Shown here: positions 37,901 to 47,893 of the stretch, one piece after another
Numbering within the stretch: position 1 is the first letter of the stretch
Layout of the letters: each line of letters opens with the position of its first letter
Source of the DNA: Himantopus leucocephalus
Taxonomy: Eukaryota; Chordata; Aves; Charadriiformes; Recurvirostridae
Length of the DNA stretch: 64,000 nt
Reading direction: 5' to 3'
NCBI GenBank assembly: GCA_003993805.1
Contig: RSEF01000003.1
Location: 107,124,218-107,188,217, forward strand
The notes under the pieces: generated by a model
The model's database searches: none
What the model saw: the letters and a program-made list of their open reading frames with translations, nothing else
What the model was told of the DNA's origin: nothing
Position numbers and translations under genes: made by a program

Positions 37901-38099
37901 TGTTTTCTCAAGGAAGAATCTTTTATCTCATTGCTTTTGCATTAAAATGCATTGTTCCTATTTATGAGGATGTTTTGATGCCTAAACTATACCCAGCATA
38001 AAAGGACTGAGGCATATTTTTATTTTGAAAATCCTAATAATTATGTGTTTGGGATTGTCCTTGACCAGATGATGCTAAAGAAGCAGACACTCTAGTGCT
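31946..38099. other. Unassigned AT-rich DNA
   Basis: About 6 kb with no recognisable gene, RNA or well-preserved transposon. It holds poly-T runs (32178-32196, 32585-32611 with an N at 32595), a GA microsatellite at ~35638-35653 and a loosely recurring GGTGTCTACAA-like phrase between 35400 and 35850, possibly a very old repeat. Open frames over the T-runs are low-complexity artefacts. Confidence 0.5.
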
Positions 38100-38763
38100 G
38101 CATACCATTACAGGAGGGACCGGTCTAAGTGAGGCAAGTGAGGTGGCTGGAGTGGGACCACAGACCACAGCCCGTATGCCTCGTGCTGGCTGCTAGTAGG
38201 ATGAGTGTCTGTATCTCCCCCAAACTAGGATTGCATGGAGTGTACCTGTGTATTCACCAGCAAACTTCAAGCTGGACCAGCCAACAAGCAAGGGGGCCTT
38301 AGGTCCAGGTGGGGGTATCAGGCAGGTGGAGGGTCCCATGCTGGTACTCAGGGTGTTCTGTGGGTTGCATGTGTGAGTGCTGCATGTTTCGTGCATCAAG
38401 CTGAAATAGGTAGTCAGTAGGGTTCCCGTGGGGTTTGTCAGAGGGGCAGGGTCCAGGCAGGAGTGCTGGCCAGACAAATAGGCCATGCTGGTGCTTGGAA
38501 GACCTGCAAATGTGTATGTTCTTGTGAACCCTGAGAGTATTGCGTGTGAACCTTGACTGCGGTGTGTGTGTGCCTGCACTAGCGACCTCCTGTCTCTGCC
38601 AGCCCCAGAGGAGGAGGGGATGTGGCTGTCTCTGCTTGTCTGTTATGTGGGCCCTGTATGTGGGTGCTGTTGATGACAGTGCCTCGGCTATGTCAATCTG
38701 TGTGACTGGTTCACTTTGTGTGTGTGTCTGTGTGTTTTTGTGTGTCTCTGGGATACATGCTTA
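38100..38763 (+). other. GC- and GT-rich block of unknown origin
   Basis: Composition changes abruptly from AT-rich DNA to a GC-rich, GT-rich block with several GTGTGT runs (38561-38572, 38718-38752). It ends exactly where an antisense CR1 fragment starts. I see no domain in any frame. The sharp borders and placement among transposons suggest a TE leader or LTR-derived sequence, which I cannot name with confidence. A CpG-island role is less likely because CpGs are sparse relative to GC. Confidence 0.4.
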
Positions 38764-38975
38764 GGTACACCACTAGTGACTGGCCTCCAACTGGACATTA
38801 TCTCACTGACAACAACCCTCTGGGCCCACCTGTTCAGTCAGTTTTCAGTCCACCTCACTGTCCATTTAGCTAGTCCATGCTTAATCAGCTTATCTACAAG
38901 GGTGTTATAGGAGACAGTATAGAAAACCTTACTAACGTCAAGTCAAATAACTTTCACTGCTCTTGTCTAATCCAG
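38764..38975 (-). mobile_element. CR1 LINE RT fragment
   Basis: The antisense text (ACTGGCCTCCAACTGGAC, then CACCTCACTGTCCATTTAG and GGGTGTTATAGGAGACAGT) lines up with the same region of the 58748-61695 CR1 at ~59710-59890. It is an internal RT fragment without either end. Confidence 0.82.
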
Positions 38976-39059
38976 GGAAAGAGAACTCTGCACTGTAGGA
39001 TACAATTAATTTTACAGATTAAGACACCTGCATGGAAGTGTCTACATGAAGACATATTT

Positions 39060-39790
39060 GCATAAGATATTTCACCTGAAGGTTTGCACGTCAGGAACAG
39101 GCTTACTGCCCTCAAAGCTGAGGAGGAGCCAGATGCTCTTTCAGGAAAAGCATTCAAGCCAACTGACTCAGAACCTTGCAAGACGACCAGAGGAAGGCAC
39201 TGAGTGATACTATTGGGCTATTCCCTGTTGCAGAGGACAGAGGTGCCCACCTGTCGACCTGACCTGTTATCTAGATAGGCCTAGGCTTGCCAAGAGCCCA
39301 AATCTGTGATGCTGTGGAGGGACAGCTGAAGCTTGTCTGACCTTCTGACTACTAACGTCTGTTGTTCATCCATGTGTGTGCTAATGGTACTAACAGGGGA
39401 AACCTTGGCGGTATGAAAACTGACTAGAGAGCTCTGGGTATGATGGTCAGGGGTATAGGCGATACTCTCCTTAATACTGCCAGTGAAGGTAAAGGCTGTG
39501 AGGAGGAGGACACTGATACCACATGTCAACAATTGTTTGCACAGCTGATGTCAGCAACAGGATTTCTATGACCATGGGTCCCTATTCAAGGATCAAGGTC
39601 TGCTTGGGGGAGTATTGAATCCAACTCACCAAAGGAAGCAAACATATCTTTGCCAAGAGGATGGCTGACCTGGTAAAGAGGGCTTTAAACTAGGAATGAT
39701 GGAGGAGGGAGAAAGCAGCCCACTGGAGGCAGTGATGTATAGGGTTGACAAGAAAAGGACCTGGAGAGATGTGAATGAAATGGAACACAA
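39060..39790 (+). mobile_element. CR1 LINE 5' region (ORF1 remnant)
   Basis: The plus strand has CR1 5'-half text: GGAACAGGCTTACTGCCCTC, CTATTCCCTGTTGCAGAGGA, GATGCTGTGGAG, CATGGGTCCCTATTCAAGGA and GAGGGCTTTAAACTAGGAA. The stretch near 39365-39395 reads FIHVCANGTN, a decayed form of the HVGTNDT-like block of the CR1 ORF1 esterase domain. Most genomic CR1 copies lack this part because of 5' truncation. The frame is broken by many stops. The identification is from remembered CR1 structure. Confidence 0.65.
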
Positions 39791-40149
39791 CGTCAACAAA
39801 ACAGGGATTAAGTGGGGTCACCTCCATTGTTTGCATGTAAGCAAGGAAGTGCCTACAAGGCACTACTAAGGAGAAATGCACAGAAACATCTGGTGGATTG
39901 GCTTGCCTCACTTGGGCACGTCCAGGATCTGGCCAGGATCCAGGGCGCATCCGAGGAGTTCCTGTCTCCTGGCTTAGGTTTAAAGGTTTCTATTTCTACC
40001 TTTTACGGTTTCCAGGGGTTTTTCCCATGGTCGTATTTCATGCTGATATGATGCTGGTCGGGAGGTTCACTCAGAAGTCAACTTCCAGGTTCATTCAGAA
40101 GTCTACTTTAGTTCAAGGCCTGTGGTTTAGGCCTTTTTAGGTCTGTTCG
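39791..40149. other. Unassigned segment with a 24-bp tandem pair
   Basis: The sequence between two CR1 pieces was not recognised. It contains two adjacent 24-bp units (40063-40086 and 40087-40110) beginning AGGTTCA and differing at a few positions. Confidence 0.5.
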
Positions 40150-40275
40150 CAGGCCCTGGTCCTCATGATAGACTGATACCTGCTTAAGGAACAAAAAAGC
40201 AAGGCATAAGCAAACCAGGAAGTTCCTGGAGAGCATTGACAGCTTTCTCATCTGTGTAACAATACCTGCAGTTCT
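40150..40275 (+). mobile_element. CR1 LINE endonuclease fragment, strongly decayed
   Basis: CCCTGGTCCTCATGATAGACT mirrors the LVLMGDF-coding stretch of the copy at 28085, and AGGAAGTTCCTGGAGAGCAT followed by GACAGCTTTCTCAT mirrors the KFLECI...CFLI stretch near 28160. It is probably the same element as 39060-39790. Confidence 0.5.
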
Positions 40276-40954
40276 GTGCCTTGATTTAGTTTCTTTTGAA
40301 TGTGCGTAATGGCAGTCATCAAAATGTACTCAAGAGCTCTCCCTGCATCAAAAAAGCTGCTTGTGCATGTTTAGAAGAAGATGCCCTGACAGTCTTCTTT
40401 TCATGCATGAAAGCAAGAGTATATCCTCTCCTGGTGAGTCTTAAAAGCTTGACATTAACAGAGGAACAAGACTTTTGTGGCTAATAAGGGTTTTTATCTT
40501 GTTTTATGCACTTGGAGGTCAAGTCAAGAGTTACTCTATTCAAACTCATTCCACAGTAAGACATGGGCACAATTAGTATTACAGTATTCATTTAAATCAT
40601 TTACATCCACCTTTGTGTTAAGCTGAAGGGAACTAAATAGTTTTTTTCAGAAGTGAACACGGAGCTAATAAAACTGATGCATGATGTTTCCCTTTTCTTC
40701 ATGAAGGTTCATATACTGGGAAAGGTACTGTCCAGCCCAACTGAATATATTCTCCTGGGATTCTCTGATTCTTCGAAATTGGGAATTTTGCACTTTTTGT
40801 TTACAATGACTTATCTGATAACCGTAGTGGGGAACCTACCTGTTATGATAGTCAAAGTCTTCCACCAGCACCTTCATACTCCCATGTACTTTTTCTTATA
40901 AAGTTACCAGTCCTGGACCTTGGAAGCATTTCTGTCACCATCCCTAAAACAGTG

Positions 40955-40963
40955 AGCATTTTT
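40955..40963. repeat. Target-site duplication, left copy
   Basis: AGCATTTTT before the CR1 3' end, repeated at 41890-41898; it encodes the SIF of the split OR frame. Confidence 0.75.
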
Positions 40964-41889
40964 TTCATAGAATTATAGAATGGTTTAGGTTGGAAGGGAC
41001 CTTAAAGTTCATCTTGTTCCAACCCACCTGCCATGGGCAGGGACACTTCCGGATAGACCAGGTTGCTTAAAGCTCCATCCAGCCTGGACTTGAACACCTC
41101 CAGGGATGGAGGTGTTCTACCACCTCTACTACCACCTCTCTGGGCAACCTGCTCCAGTTCCTCACCAACCTCATAGTGAAAAATGTCTTCCTGATATCTA
41201 ATCCAAATCGACCCTCTTCTAGTTTAAAGCCATTACCGCTTGTCCTATCAGTACATGCCCTTGTAAAAAGTCCCTCTCCAGGTTTCTTGTAGGCCCTCTT
41301 CAGATACTGGAAGGCTGCTATAAGGTCTCCCTGGAGTCTTCTCTTCTCCAGGCTGAACAATCCCAGCTCTCTCAGCCTGTCTTCATAGCAGAAATGCTCC
41401 ACTCCTCTGTTCATCTTTGTGGCCCTCCTCTGGACCCACTCTAACAGGTTCATGTCCTTCTTGTGCTGAGGACTCCAGAACTGGATGCAATATGTCAAGT
41501 GGGGTCTCACCAGAGCAGAGCAGAGGGGGACAATCACCTTCCTTGACCTGCTGGCCATGCTTTTTTTGATGCAGCCTAGGATGCTGTTGGCTTTCTGGGC
41601 TGTGAGCACACCTTGCTGACTCATGTTGACCTTCTCATCCACCAACACCCCCAAGTCATCAAGGGCTGCTCTCGATCCATTCTCTGCCCAGCCTGGATTT
41701 GTGCTTGGCATTGTCACGACCCAGGTGCAGCACCTTGCATTTGGCCTGGTTGAACCTCATGAGGTTTGCACTGGCCCAGCTCTCTAGCCCTGTGGATAGC
41801 ACCCCTTCCCTCCAGCGTGTCAACTGTTCCACACAACTTGGTGTCATAGGCAAACTTGCTGAGGGTGCACTCAAACCCACTTCATTGCT
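40964..41889 (-). mobile_element. CR1 LINE inserted in an OR pseudogene
   Basis: The plus strand starts CATAGAATTATAGAATGG, the antisense CR1 3' end, then 3' UTR and ORF2 C-terminus in antisense ([21 protein letters not shown]). It is 5'-truncated just past the RT palm box, read as FAYDTKL. The direct repeat AGCATTTTT occurs on both sides (40955-40963 and 41890-41898), and the OR reading resumes right after it. The edge bases at the 3' end (TT before CATAG) are uncertain by 1-3 bases. Confidence 0.93.
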
Positions 41890-41898
41890 AGCATTTTT
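41890..41898. repeat. Target-site duplication, right copy
   Basis: AGCATTTTT after the CR1 5' truncation point, identical to 40955-40963. Confidence 0.75.
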
Positions 41899-42532
41899 GC
41901 TGAACACTAGATCAATTTCCTATTCTGGATGTGGTGCCCAAAACCTTTTACTTGTTTTCTTCATGGTGACAAATTTATCTCTTCTCACTGTTTTGTCCTA
42001 TGATCATTATGTTTACATCTGCCAAACACTGTAGTATGCGACAATAATGAACACAAGAGTGTACGTGGAAGTGGTATGACGCTTTGTTATTCTCAAATCT
42101 GCACTGCAAACTAGTATAATTTTTCCAATAACATGGTCAGTCGGTTCTTCTGTGAAATCCACCAGCTTCTAAGGCTCTCCTGCCCTGACATCTACTTCAG
42201 GAAAATTGGTGCACTGATATTAATTACAGGTTTAGCATGTTTCCTTTTTATTATTTTGTCCTATGTTCAAATTTTCTTGTTAGCAATGGAAATATCCTCT
42301 GACCAGGGTTGGTATAAAGCTTTTTTCTGCTGGCATTCCTCATCTCTCTGTGGTCTTCTTATTTGTTAGCACTCCTGCCTTTCCCTATTTAAAACCCTTC
42401 TCCACTTCCAGGTTTGGATGACTTGGCAGCAATTCTTGATTCTATTTGCCTCCAATGCTGAAGCTAATTATCCACAGCGTGAGGAACAAGTTGCTCAAAG
42501 CTGTGCTGAATAAAAGGATTTCCCTGAATTAA

Positions 42533-42889
42533 TTTGCTAGGACTACGTTCTTCCAGTTGTCTTAAACCAAAGTTTATTATAACTCTCTTGATTTTAAATG
42601 CTGCAGTTTAGAACATACAGCTAACTACCTACAGGTGGGACAGTGAGCATACATTCTAGATCTGAATTTTGTATAGTGAGTTTTGCTGTTGATTTTGATC
42701 ACAAGACAGCCATTTCTCTACCATACAGTTAGTCATTTCCCTGTCTATACCAATATAGATGAATGTATTTTCTTCCTTTGTACTTTTCCATGTGGAGCAT
42801 TGTGAAGTATCTGTTTGCCTAATCCTCAAGTTTCTCAATACCTTTCTGAGTAGAAGCTGTGATTTTTGGTATGACAACCACTTCCTCTA
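42533..42889. other. No feature seen
   Basis: Spacer after the OR pseudogene; no gene or repeat could be assigned, though its right end may be an old CR1 3' part. Confidence 0.5.
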
Positions 42890-42975
42890 TTTCAGCACCA
42901 TCTGCAAATTTGTTAAAGCTGTACTTTGCCTACCATCCAAGTAGTTGATGAAGATATCGAACAATTTTAGGGACC
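42890..42975 (-). mobile_element. Very old CR1 LINE RT fragment
   Basis: In antisense it shows CACCATCTGCAAATTTGTTA, then GTAGTTGATGAAGATATCGA, matching the antisense layout around the RT palm box and the preceding INDLD block of better CR1 copies (for example 59630-59680). Divergence is high. Confidence 0.45.
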
Positions 42976-43260
42976 TTGAACAGTTTACATAATGTAGAGG
43001 ATTTATTCTGCTGAAATGGAAAAAAATTAGATTAAATTATTTGGTGACAAGTTCCAGCAGATGAAGATATTAAATGTATGTTAGCTTTAAATTTTGTTTA
43101 TTTGTCTGTATTAATGGCCACTTTCTAGCAAGTTACAATACACTTCTGTATTTTCAGAGAAGTTCTTCCAGATCTGTGGTGGTGCCAATAACATCAGTGT
43201 GTATGAGCTGAACAAGACTACTGATTTGTGGATGAACAAGGAAAGCGATTTTTATGTGCT

Positions 43261-44142
43261 TGTCTGCGGTGGGTTGGCCTGGGCTGGCTGCCAGGTGCCC
43301 ACCCAGATGTTCTGTCACTCTCCCTCCTCAATAGGATGGAGGGAGAAAATAAGATGACAAACTCATGGGTCAAGATAGAGGGAGATCACTTACTAATTAC
43401 TGTCACGAGGAAAACAGACTCAACTTGGGGAAAATTAATTTAATTTTTTGCCAATTAAAATAGTTGGATGGTGAGAAACAAAGACAAAAACTCAAACGCA
43501 TTCCCTCTGCCCCCCTTTTTTTCTAGGCTCAACTTTACCTCTTCATTTCCAACTGCTCTACCTCCTCCCCTCTCCCTAAGGAGTGCATGGTCATGCGGAA
43601 TGAGGAGTTGCAGTCAGTCCATAACAATTCATCTCTGCCAGTCCTTACTCCTCACAATTTCACCCTGCTCTAGTGTCGGTCCTTCCTTCAGGTTGCAGTC
43701 CTTATGTGTCCTTTCCATAAGTTGCACTCCATCAGGATAAACCTGCTCCATTATGGGTCTTTCATGGACTGCATTTCCCATCAGGACAACCTCCTTCTGG
43801 TTGTGGCTCATCTACAATGTGTGCTCTCCATGGGCCTCAATTCCTTCAGAGAATTCCCACCTGCTCCAGTGTGGGGTTCTCCATGGGCTGCACGGATTGT
43901 TTCTCACGCTTTCTTCTCCTTACTCCTTCCTCACTCTGCTGTGCAGCATTGTGTCCTTAAATGTTTTTTCACTGAGTCTCCACAAACTCCCCTGATTGGC
44001 TCAGCACTGTCCTGTGGTGGGTCTGTTTTGGAGCTGGCTAGAATTGGCTGTTTCTGGTACAGGGCAGCCCCTGGCCTCTTCCCATAGAATCTACCCCTGC
44101 ATCCCTCCCCACTACCCAAACCCTGCCACTTAAACCCAATGC
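43261..44142 (-). mobile_element. Near-complete ERV LTR (type B), antisense
   Basis: On the plus strand it runs from TGTCTGCGGTGGGTTGG through GGGAGATCACTTACTAATTA, ACAGACTCAACTTGGGGAAA, a T/A-rich block and a long run of CTGCTC...GTGGG-like repeats to GCCACTTAAACCCAAT near 44140. This is the reverse complement of the TGTATTGG-starting LTR type seen at 25976. Length is ~880 bp. The flanks carry TGTGC on each side (43255-43259 and 44143-44147), a possible imperfectly placed target duplication. It has no internal genes and is probably a solo LTR. Open frames across it (up to 127 codons) are not genes. Confidence 0.75.
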
Positions 44143-45200
44143 TGTGCATGGCTGAGAAATTGCTTTATGTAAGAAAGCTGTGCATTACTGTATTTTTGTT
44201 GATATATCTACTTAAACATTTGTTAGCTTAAACATGTTACCAAACAGAAGAGGTTAATTGGGTGTCTGCAGTGTCATTGTCTACACACAGATTAGATATC
44301 TATGTTCTTATTATGGTCAACTGAAATATAGTCAGTATCCTCAGTAGAGCTAAGAGAGGAATTGATGTGGACAATCTACAATGAATTGAATCACTCTTAA
44401 GAAAGAAGTAAATTATTGACTGTATCTCTGTGGAATACCCAACTAAGTGGTGCTTGGGTAGAGGACAGGTGGGGACAGGAAAATCGGGAGTTTGGTTCCT
44501 TGGGTCTCAGTTAGATTTGCGAGCTACAGTATTTTGTGGTCTTCTTCATTATCTACATGACAATGTGGCTGAGAAACTTTATCTTCCATCATCATATTGA
44601 CCACTGATCACAGCCTCAACACTCAAAGTTCTTTTTGCTGTGCAATTTCTCTAAGATCAATGCCAGTGATTTATTAGTCACTGTGTAGGAAATGAATGCT
44701 AACAAAATAGATTTTATGGAAGAGAAAAGCAATATTTAATTAGAAAACCTCTGTGTTGATTTTATCTGCTCACACTTGTTCTCACATAGATCTCATCCAT
44801 TCACACCCTCATAGCCTTACACACATACGTTCAGAAGCATCAAGACACAAGACCAACTAATCTGCCCATTATAGCATTTCACACAGAGGACAAGATATGC
44901 CAACTGTTGACACCTCATCAACTGTCTGTCTTTTTTTATTGATGAGAAATTACTGACTGATCTTTGGCCTGATGCTTACACTGTTTACACAATTGTTACG
45001 AGGTAGTCCTTTGCTTCACAATCTGCCTTACTACAGCCTTACTTAAAGTCTGATGTTTGAAATATGCACATCTTTATGGCTATAATCTCTTTCTCTAATG
45101 GGCTAACAGTAAAAGGAACGGCATATGCAAGATACTATATCCTTGCTGCCACCCTCCCACTGTTTGGGGGCCAGCTCTGCTCCTGTGGTCAGATTCCTAG
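44143..45200. other. Unassigned DNA between two LTR copies
   Basis: No gene found. A T/A-rich stretch at 44690-44770 followed by CAC-rich text could be another decayed LTR, but I see no termini to prove it. Confidence 0.45.
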
Positions 45201-45344
45201 TGTTACTGTGGTGGGTGGGCCTTGTCACCAAGCTCACTCCCCCTCCTTAGTAGAACAGGGGATGAAGACACCTCATATGTTGAGATAAGAACAGGGAGAT
45301 CACTTACCAATTACTGTCAGAGGCAAAGCAGACTCGACTTGGGG
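45201..45344 (-). mobile_element. ERV LTR fragment (type B), antisense end
   Basis: It begins TGTTACTGTGGTGGGTGGGC, then CTCACTCCCCCTCCTTAG, GAACAGGGAGATCACTTACC and GACTCGACTTGGGGAAA. These blocks occur in the same order at 43261-43433. Only the 3' end of the LTR (minus orientation) remains; similarity ends near 45344. Confidence 0.75.
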
Positions 45345-45834
45345 AAAGACGACTGCACCCTCTGCATTTGTGCAGTCATTTCTTCACGTAAGCATGAGCT
45401 GGTGTCTCCCTTCTTCGTCATTCCTTGGATGAAACTCTCCTCACCAGACTGGACAGCCTGGTGAGAAAATGGCTATTCCCCACTTTGTCTTGTGGATCCT
45501 GCTAGATTATGTGATTTAAAAGCTCATACACACAGAAAAGAGGACAGAGAGATAATGAAAGATGGGAAAACCTGAATACCACCCTGACCCTGAATACCAT
45601 CCATGGCCATCATGGCCATGAAAGGTCCATCTCCACAAGTGCAGAGGAGCACAGAGACACAGCAGCAGACAGGGTACCCCAAACTGAGTACTAATAAAAA
45701 TGGACCTCTGTCCATGCTCCTCCCAGGGATGACTCAGGAGAGCAGCCAGTCACATTTTTACGTGGAAAACTTACCAACATGAGTCAACATAAGCAGCTCT
45801 CTGGATCACCTTTGAAACTGAAGGGGCGGTGAGG
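45345..45834. other. No feature seen
   Basis: Mixed-composition DNA after the LTR fragment; short frames only, with no motif recognised. Confidence 0.5.
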
Positions 45835-46170
45835 AGAAGGTGCATGTACTGACTAGAAATATAGAACATATTATGGGAACAAGGGAAGAGTATTTGGGGA
45901 TTGTACAAAAGTAACTAGAGGATATTTAGGGGAGGAACCAAAGGCAGGGAAAAGGGAAGGATCTAGGTGATTTGCTGAGGAACAAATGCAAAGAAATAGA
46001 TACAAAAAACTGACGCATAAGAAGTATCAGTCATGTGTAAACAGATGTCTGGTGAGTATGCTGTCATGGACATGTTCTGTGCCTGATCAGTGCAGTCTGT
46101 CCTATCTTCTTATTAAATTCTGTTTCTAACCCTTTTCCCAGGTAAGGGGCTCTCTATTCCATGTGAATGT
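45835..46170 (+). mobile_element. Possible ERV LTR or 3' leader fragment
   Basis: The text (GGATATTTAGGGGAGGA, then CTGTCCTATCTTCTTATTAAATTC with a poly(A)-like ATTAAA at ~46113, then TTCCCAGGTAAGGGGCTCTC) resembles avian LTR R-U5 regions I have seen. There is no second copy in the window and no clear termini, so this is a pattern-based guess. Confidence 0.35.
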
Positions 46171-46239
46171 GTGTATAGAGGTCTAAGTGCAATCACCTGG
46201 AGGCAGACCACAAATCATACGTATGTGATGCCAATGCGT

Positions 46240-46691
46240 TGTTGCAGATGGGGTCATGCACTTCACCGATAAGATAGAAGCAACAATATACTTTATTGAT
46301 ATAAAACAGTGAGTTAACAAAGTTCAATGGCAAATGGGACAGTGGTTTAACAACATTCAATGGCATGGTTATTTACTGCATAGAGGACAGGGTCAGACAA
46401 AACTGTTAGGGAGACCCTCCTGTTGAGTCATGAGGTTCAAAAAGAATCCCCTTGCTTTCTAAACTCTCTAAACTCCTTCTAAACTCTCAGAGAAGGGTCT
46501 AGATGCAGCCTGCTCCAATCCTAGTCCCGGACACAGTCAACAGTTTATGTCTAAATGATTATATATCTCTCAGCCATGAGGAGTCACCTTGAGAGGTGTC
46601 CCTACTCAAGGGGAGATGCTGGCATGCAGCCTGCTGTTGTGCGGGGGAGCTCAACGAGCCCTGGGCTGTCCACTATTTATAGAGTAAAATC
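46240..46691 (-). mobile_element. ERV LTR (type C), antisense
   Basis: On the minus strand a TATA box (CTATAAATAG, plus 46673-46682) lies upstream of a poly(A) signal (AATAAA, plus 46292-46297), the order expected of an LTR. The plus strand has the repeated phrase TTCAATGGCA (two copies near 46323 and 46356), which I associate with an avian LTR class. At ~46692 it abuts the 5' end of a CR1 fragment. Borders are approximate. Confidence 0.55.
46673..46682 (-). promoter_or_regulatory. LTR TATA box
   Basis: Palindrome-like CTATAAATAG read on the minus strand; placed as the U3 promoter of the antisense LTR at 46240-46691. Confidence 0.45.
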
Positions 46692-47657
46692 ACAAGTGGT
46701 GTTCCCCAGTATTGCGGCCAGTTCTCTTGAACATCTTTATCAACAATCTGGGATTGAGGGGATTGAGTGCACCCTCTGTAAGTTTGCACACAACACCAAG
46801 TTAGATGGGAGTGTTGATCTGCTTGAGGGTGGGAAGATTCTACAGTGGCATCTGGAAAGGCTGGGTCAATGGGCCGAAGCCAATGGTATGAGGTTCAAGA
46901 CCAAGTGCCAGGTCCTGCACTTGGGTCACAGCACCCCATGCAGTGCTACAGGCTTGGGGAAGAGTGGTTGGAAAGCTGCCCAGTGGAAAAGGACCTGGGG
47001 GCGTTGGTCAACAGCCAGCTGAATATGAGCCAGCAGTGTGCCCAGGTGGCCAAGAAGGCAAAAGGATCCTGGCTTGTATCACAAATAGTGTGGCCAGCAG
47101 GACTAGGGAAGGGATTGTATGTCTGTACTCAGCACTGGTGAGGCTGCATCTGGAATACTGTGTTCAGTTTTGGGCCCCTCACTACAAGAAAGACATTGAG
47201 GTGCTAGAGTGCATCCAGAGATAGTCAAGGAAGCTGGTGAGGGTCTGGAGCACAAGTCTTATGAGGAGCTGCTGAGGGAACTGGGGTTGTTTAGCCTGGG
47301 GAAAAGTAGGCTGAGGGGAGACCTTATTGCTCTCTACAACTGCCTGAAAGGAGTTTGTAGTGAGGTGGAGGTTAGTCTCTTCTCCCAGGTAACAGGCAAT
47401 AGGACAAGAGGAAATGGCCTCAAATTGCGCCAGGGGAGGTTTAGGAAGGATATTAGGAAAAATTTCTACATTGAAAGGGCTTTCAAGCGTTGGAAGAGGC
47501 TGTCCGGGGAAGTGGTTGAGTCACCATCCCTGCAGGTACTTAAAAGATCTGTAGATGTAGTGCTGAGGGATGTGGTTTAGTGGTACCTTCGTAGTGCTAG
47601 GTTAATGATTGGACTTGATGATCTTAAAGGTCTCTTCCAACCTGAATGATTCTATGA
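46692..47657 (+). mobile_element. CR1 LINE, RT palm to intact 3' end
   Basis: A 5'-truncated CR1 on the plus strand. It starts at the GVPQ-coding stretch (AGTGGTGTTCCCCAG), passes the palm box read as FAHNTKL (family FADD), the thumb (QLNMSQQC), [31 protein letters not shown] and RKDIRKNFY, and reaches the 3' UTR ending CCTGAATGATTCTATGAT at 47657. Frames change several times, so it is inactive. The 3' end is preserved and touches another CR1 in opposite orientation. Confidence 0.93.
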
Positions 47658-47893
47658 TGGAGAATCCACAACCTCTCTGGGCAGCCTGTTCCTGTGCTCT
47701 GCCACCCTGAAAGTAAAGAAGCTCCTCCTCCTGTTTAGATGGAATTTCCTATGTTCAAGCTTGTGCCTGTTACCTCTTGTTCTGTCACCAAAAAAAAAGA
47801 CTGGTCTCATTCTCCTGGCACTCTCCCTTTAAATATTTGTAAGCATTGAGGAGATCCCCTCTCAGTCTTCTCTTCTCCAGACTAAAAAGACCC
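47658..47893 (-). mobile_element. CR1 LINE fragment, cut by assembly gap
   Basis: The antisense text (CCACAACCTCTCTGGGCAGC, then AGATCCCCTCTCAGTCTTC) matches the same region of the 58748-61695 CR1. In translation it gives [20 protein letters not shown]. The outermost ~130 bases of its 3' UTR are missing at the junction with the plus-strand CR1, and the N gap hides the rest. Confidence 0.88.

Larger units (their letters stand above)
40728..42532 (+). pseudogene. Olfactory receptor pseudogene split by a CR1 insertion
   Basis: A class II OR of the bird-expanded OR14/gamma-c type, judged by motifs. Pieces in order: SSPTEYILLGFSDS (N-terminus, no start codon found), helix 1 with GNL, HTPMYFFL and a stop at ~40900, then in another frame DLGSISVTIPKTVSIF. 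A CR1 insert follows (40964-41889). Beyond it come [10 protein letters not shown] and YDHYVYIC (the usual YDRYVAIC), a stop, RFFCEIHQLLRLSCPD (~42140), helix 5, KAFF, FLFVSTPAF and the C-terminal PMLKLIIHSVRN (usual PMLNPLIYSMRN), ending with a stop at 42530-42532. There are several stops and frameshifts, and the gene is dead even without the insert. It lies ~10 kb from the opposite-strand OR pseudogene at 29953-30779, suggesting an eroded OR cluster. Confidence 0.92.

Noticed and set aside
43704..44087. 127-codon frame
   Set aside because: Falls within the antisense type-B LTR, whose internal repeats keep frames open by chance.
25976..44142. LTRs at 25976 and 43261 as the two ends of one provirus
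   Set aside because: They are in opposite orientation and nothing retroviral lies between them.
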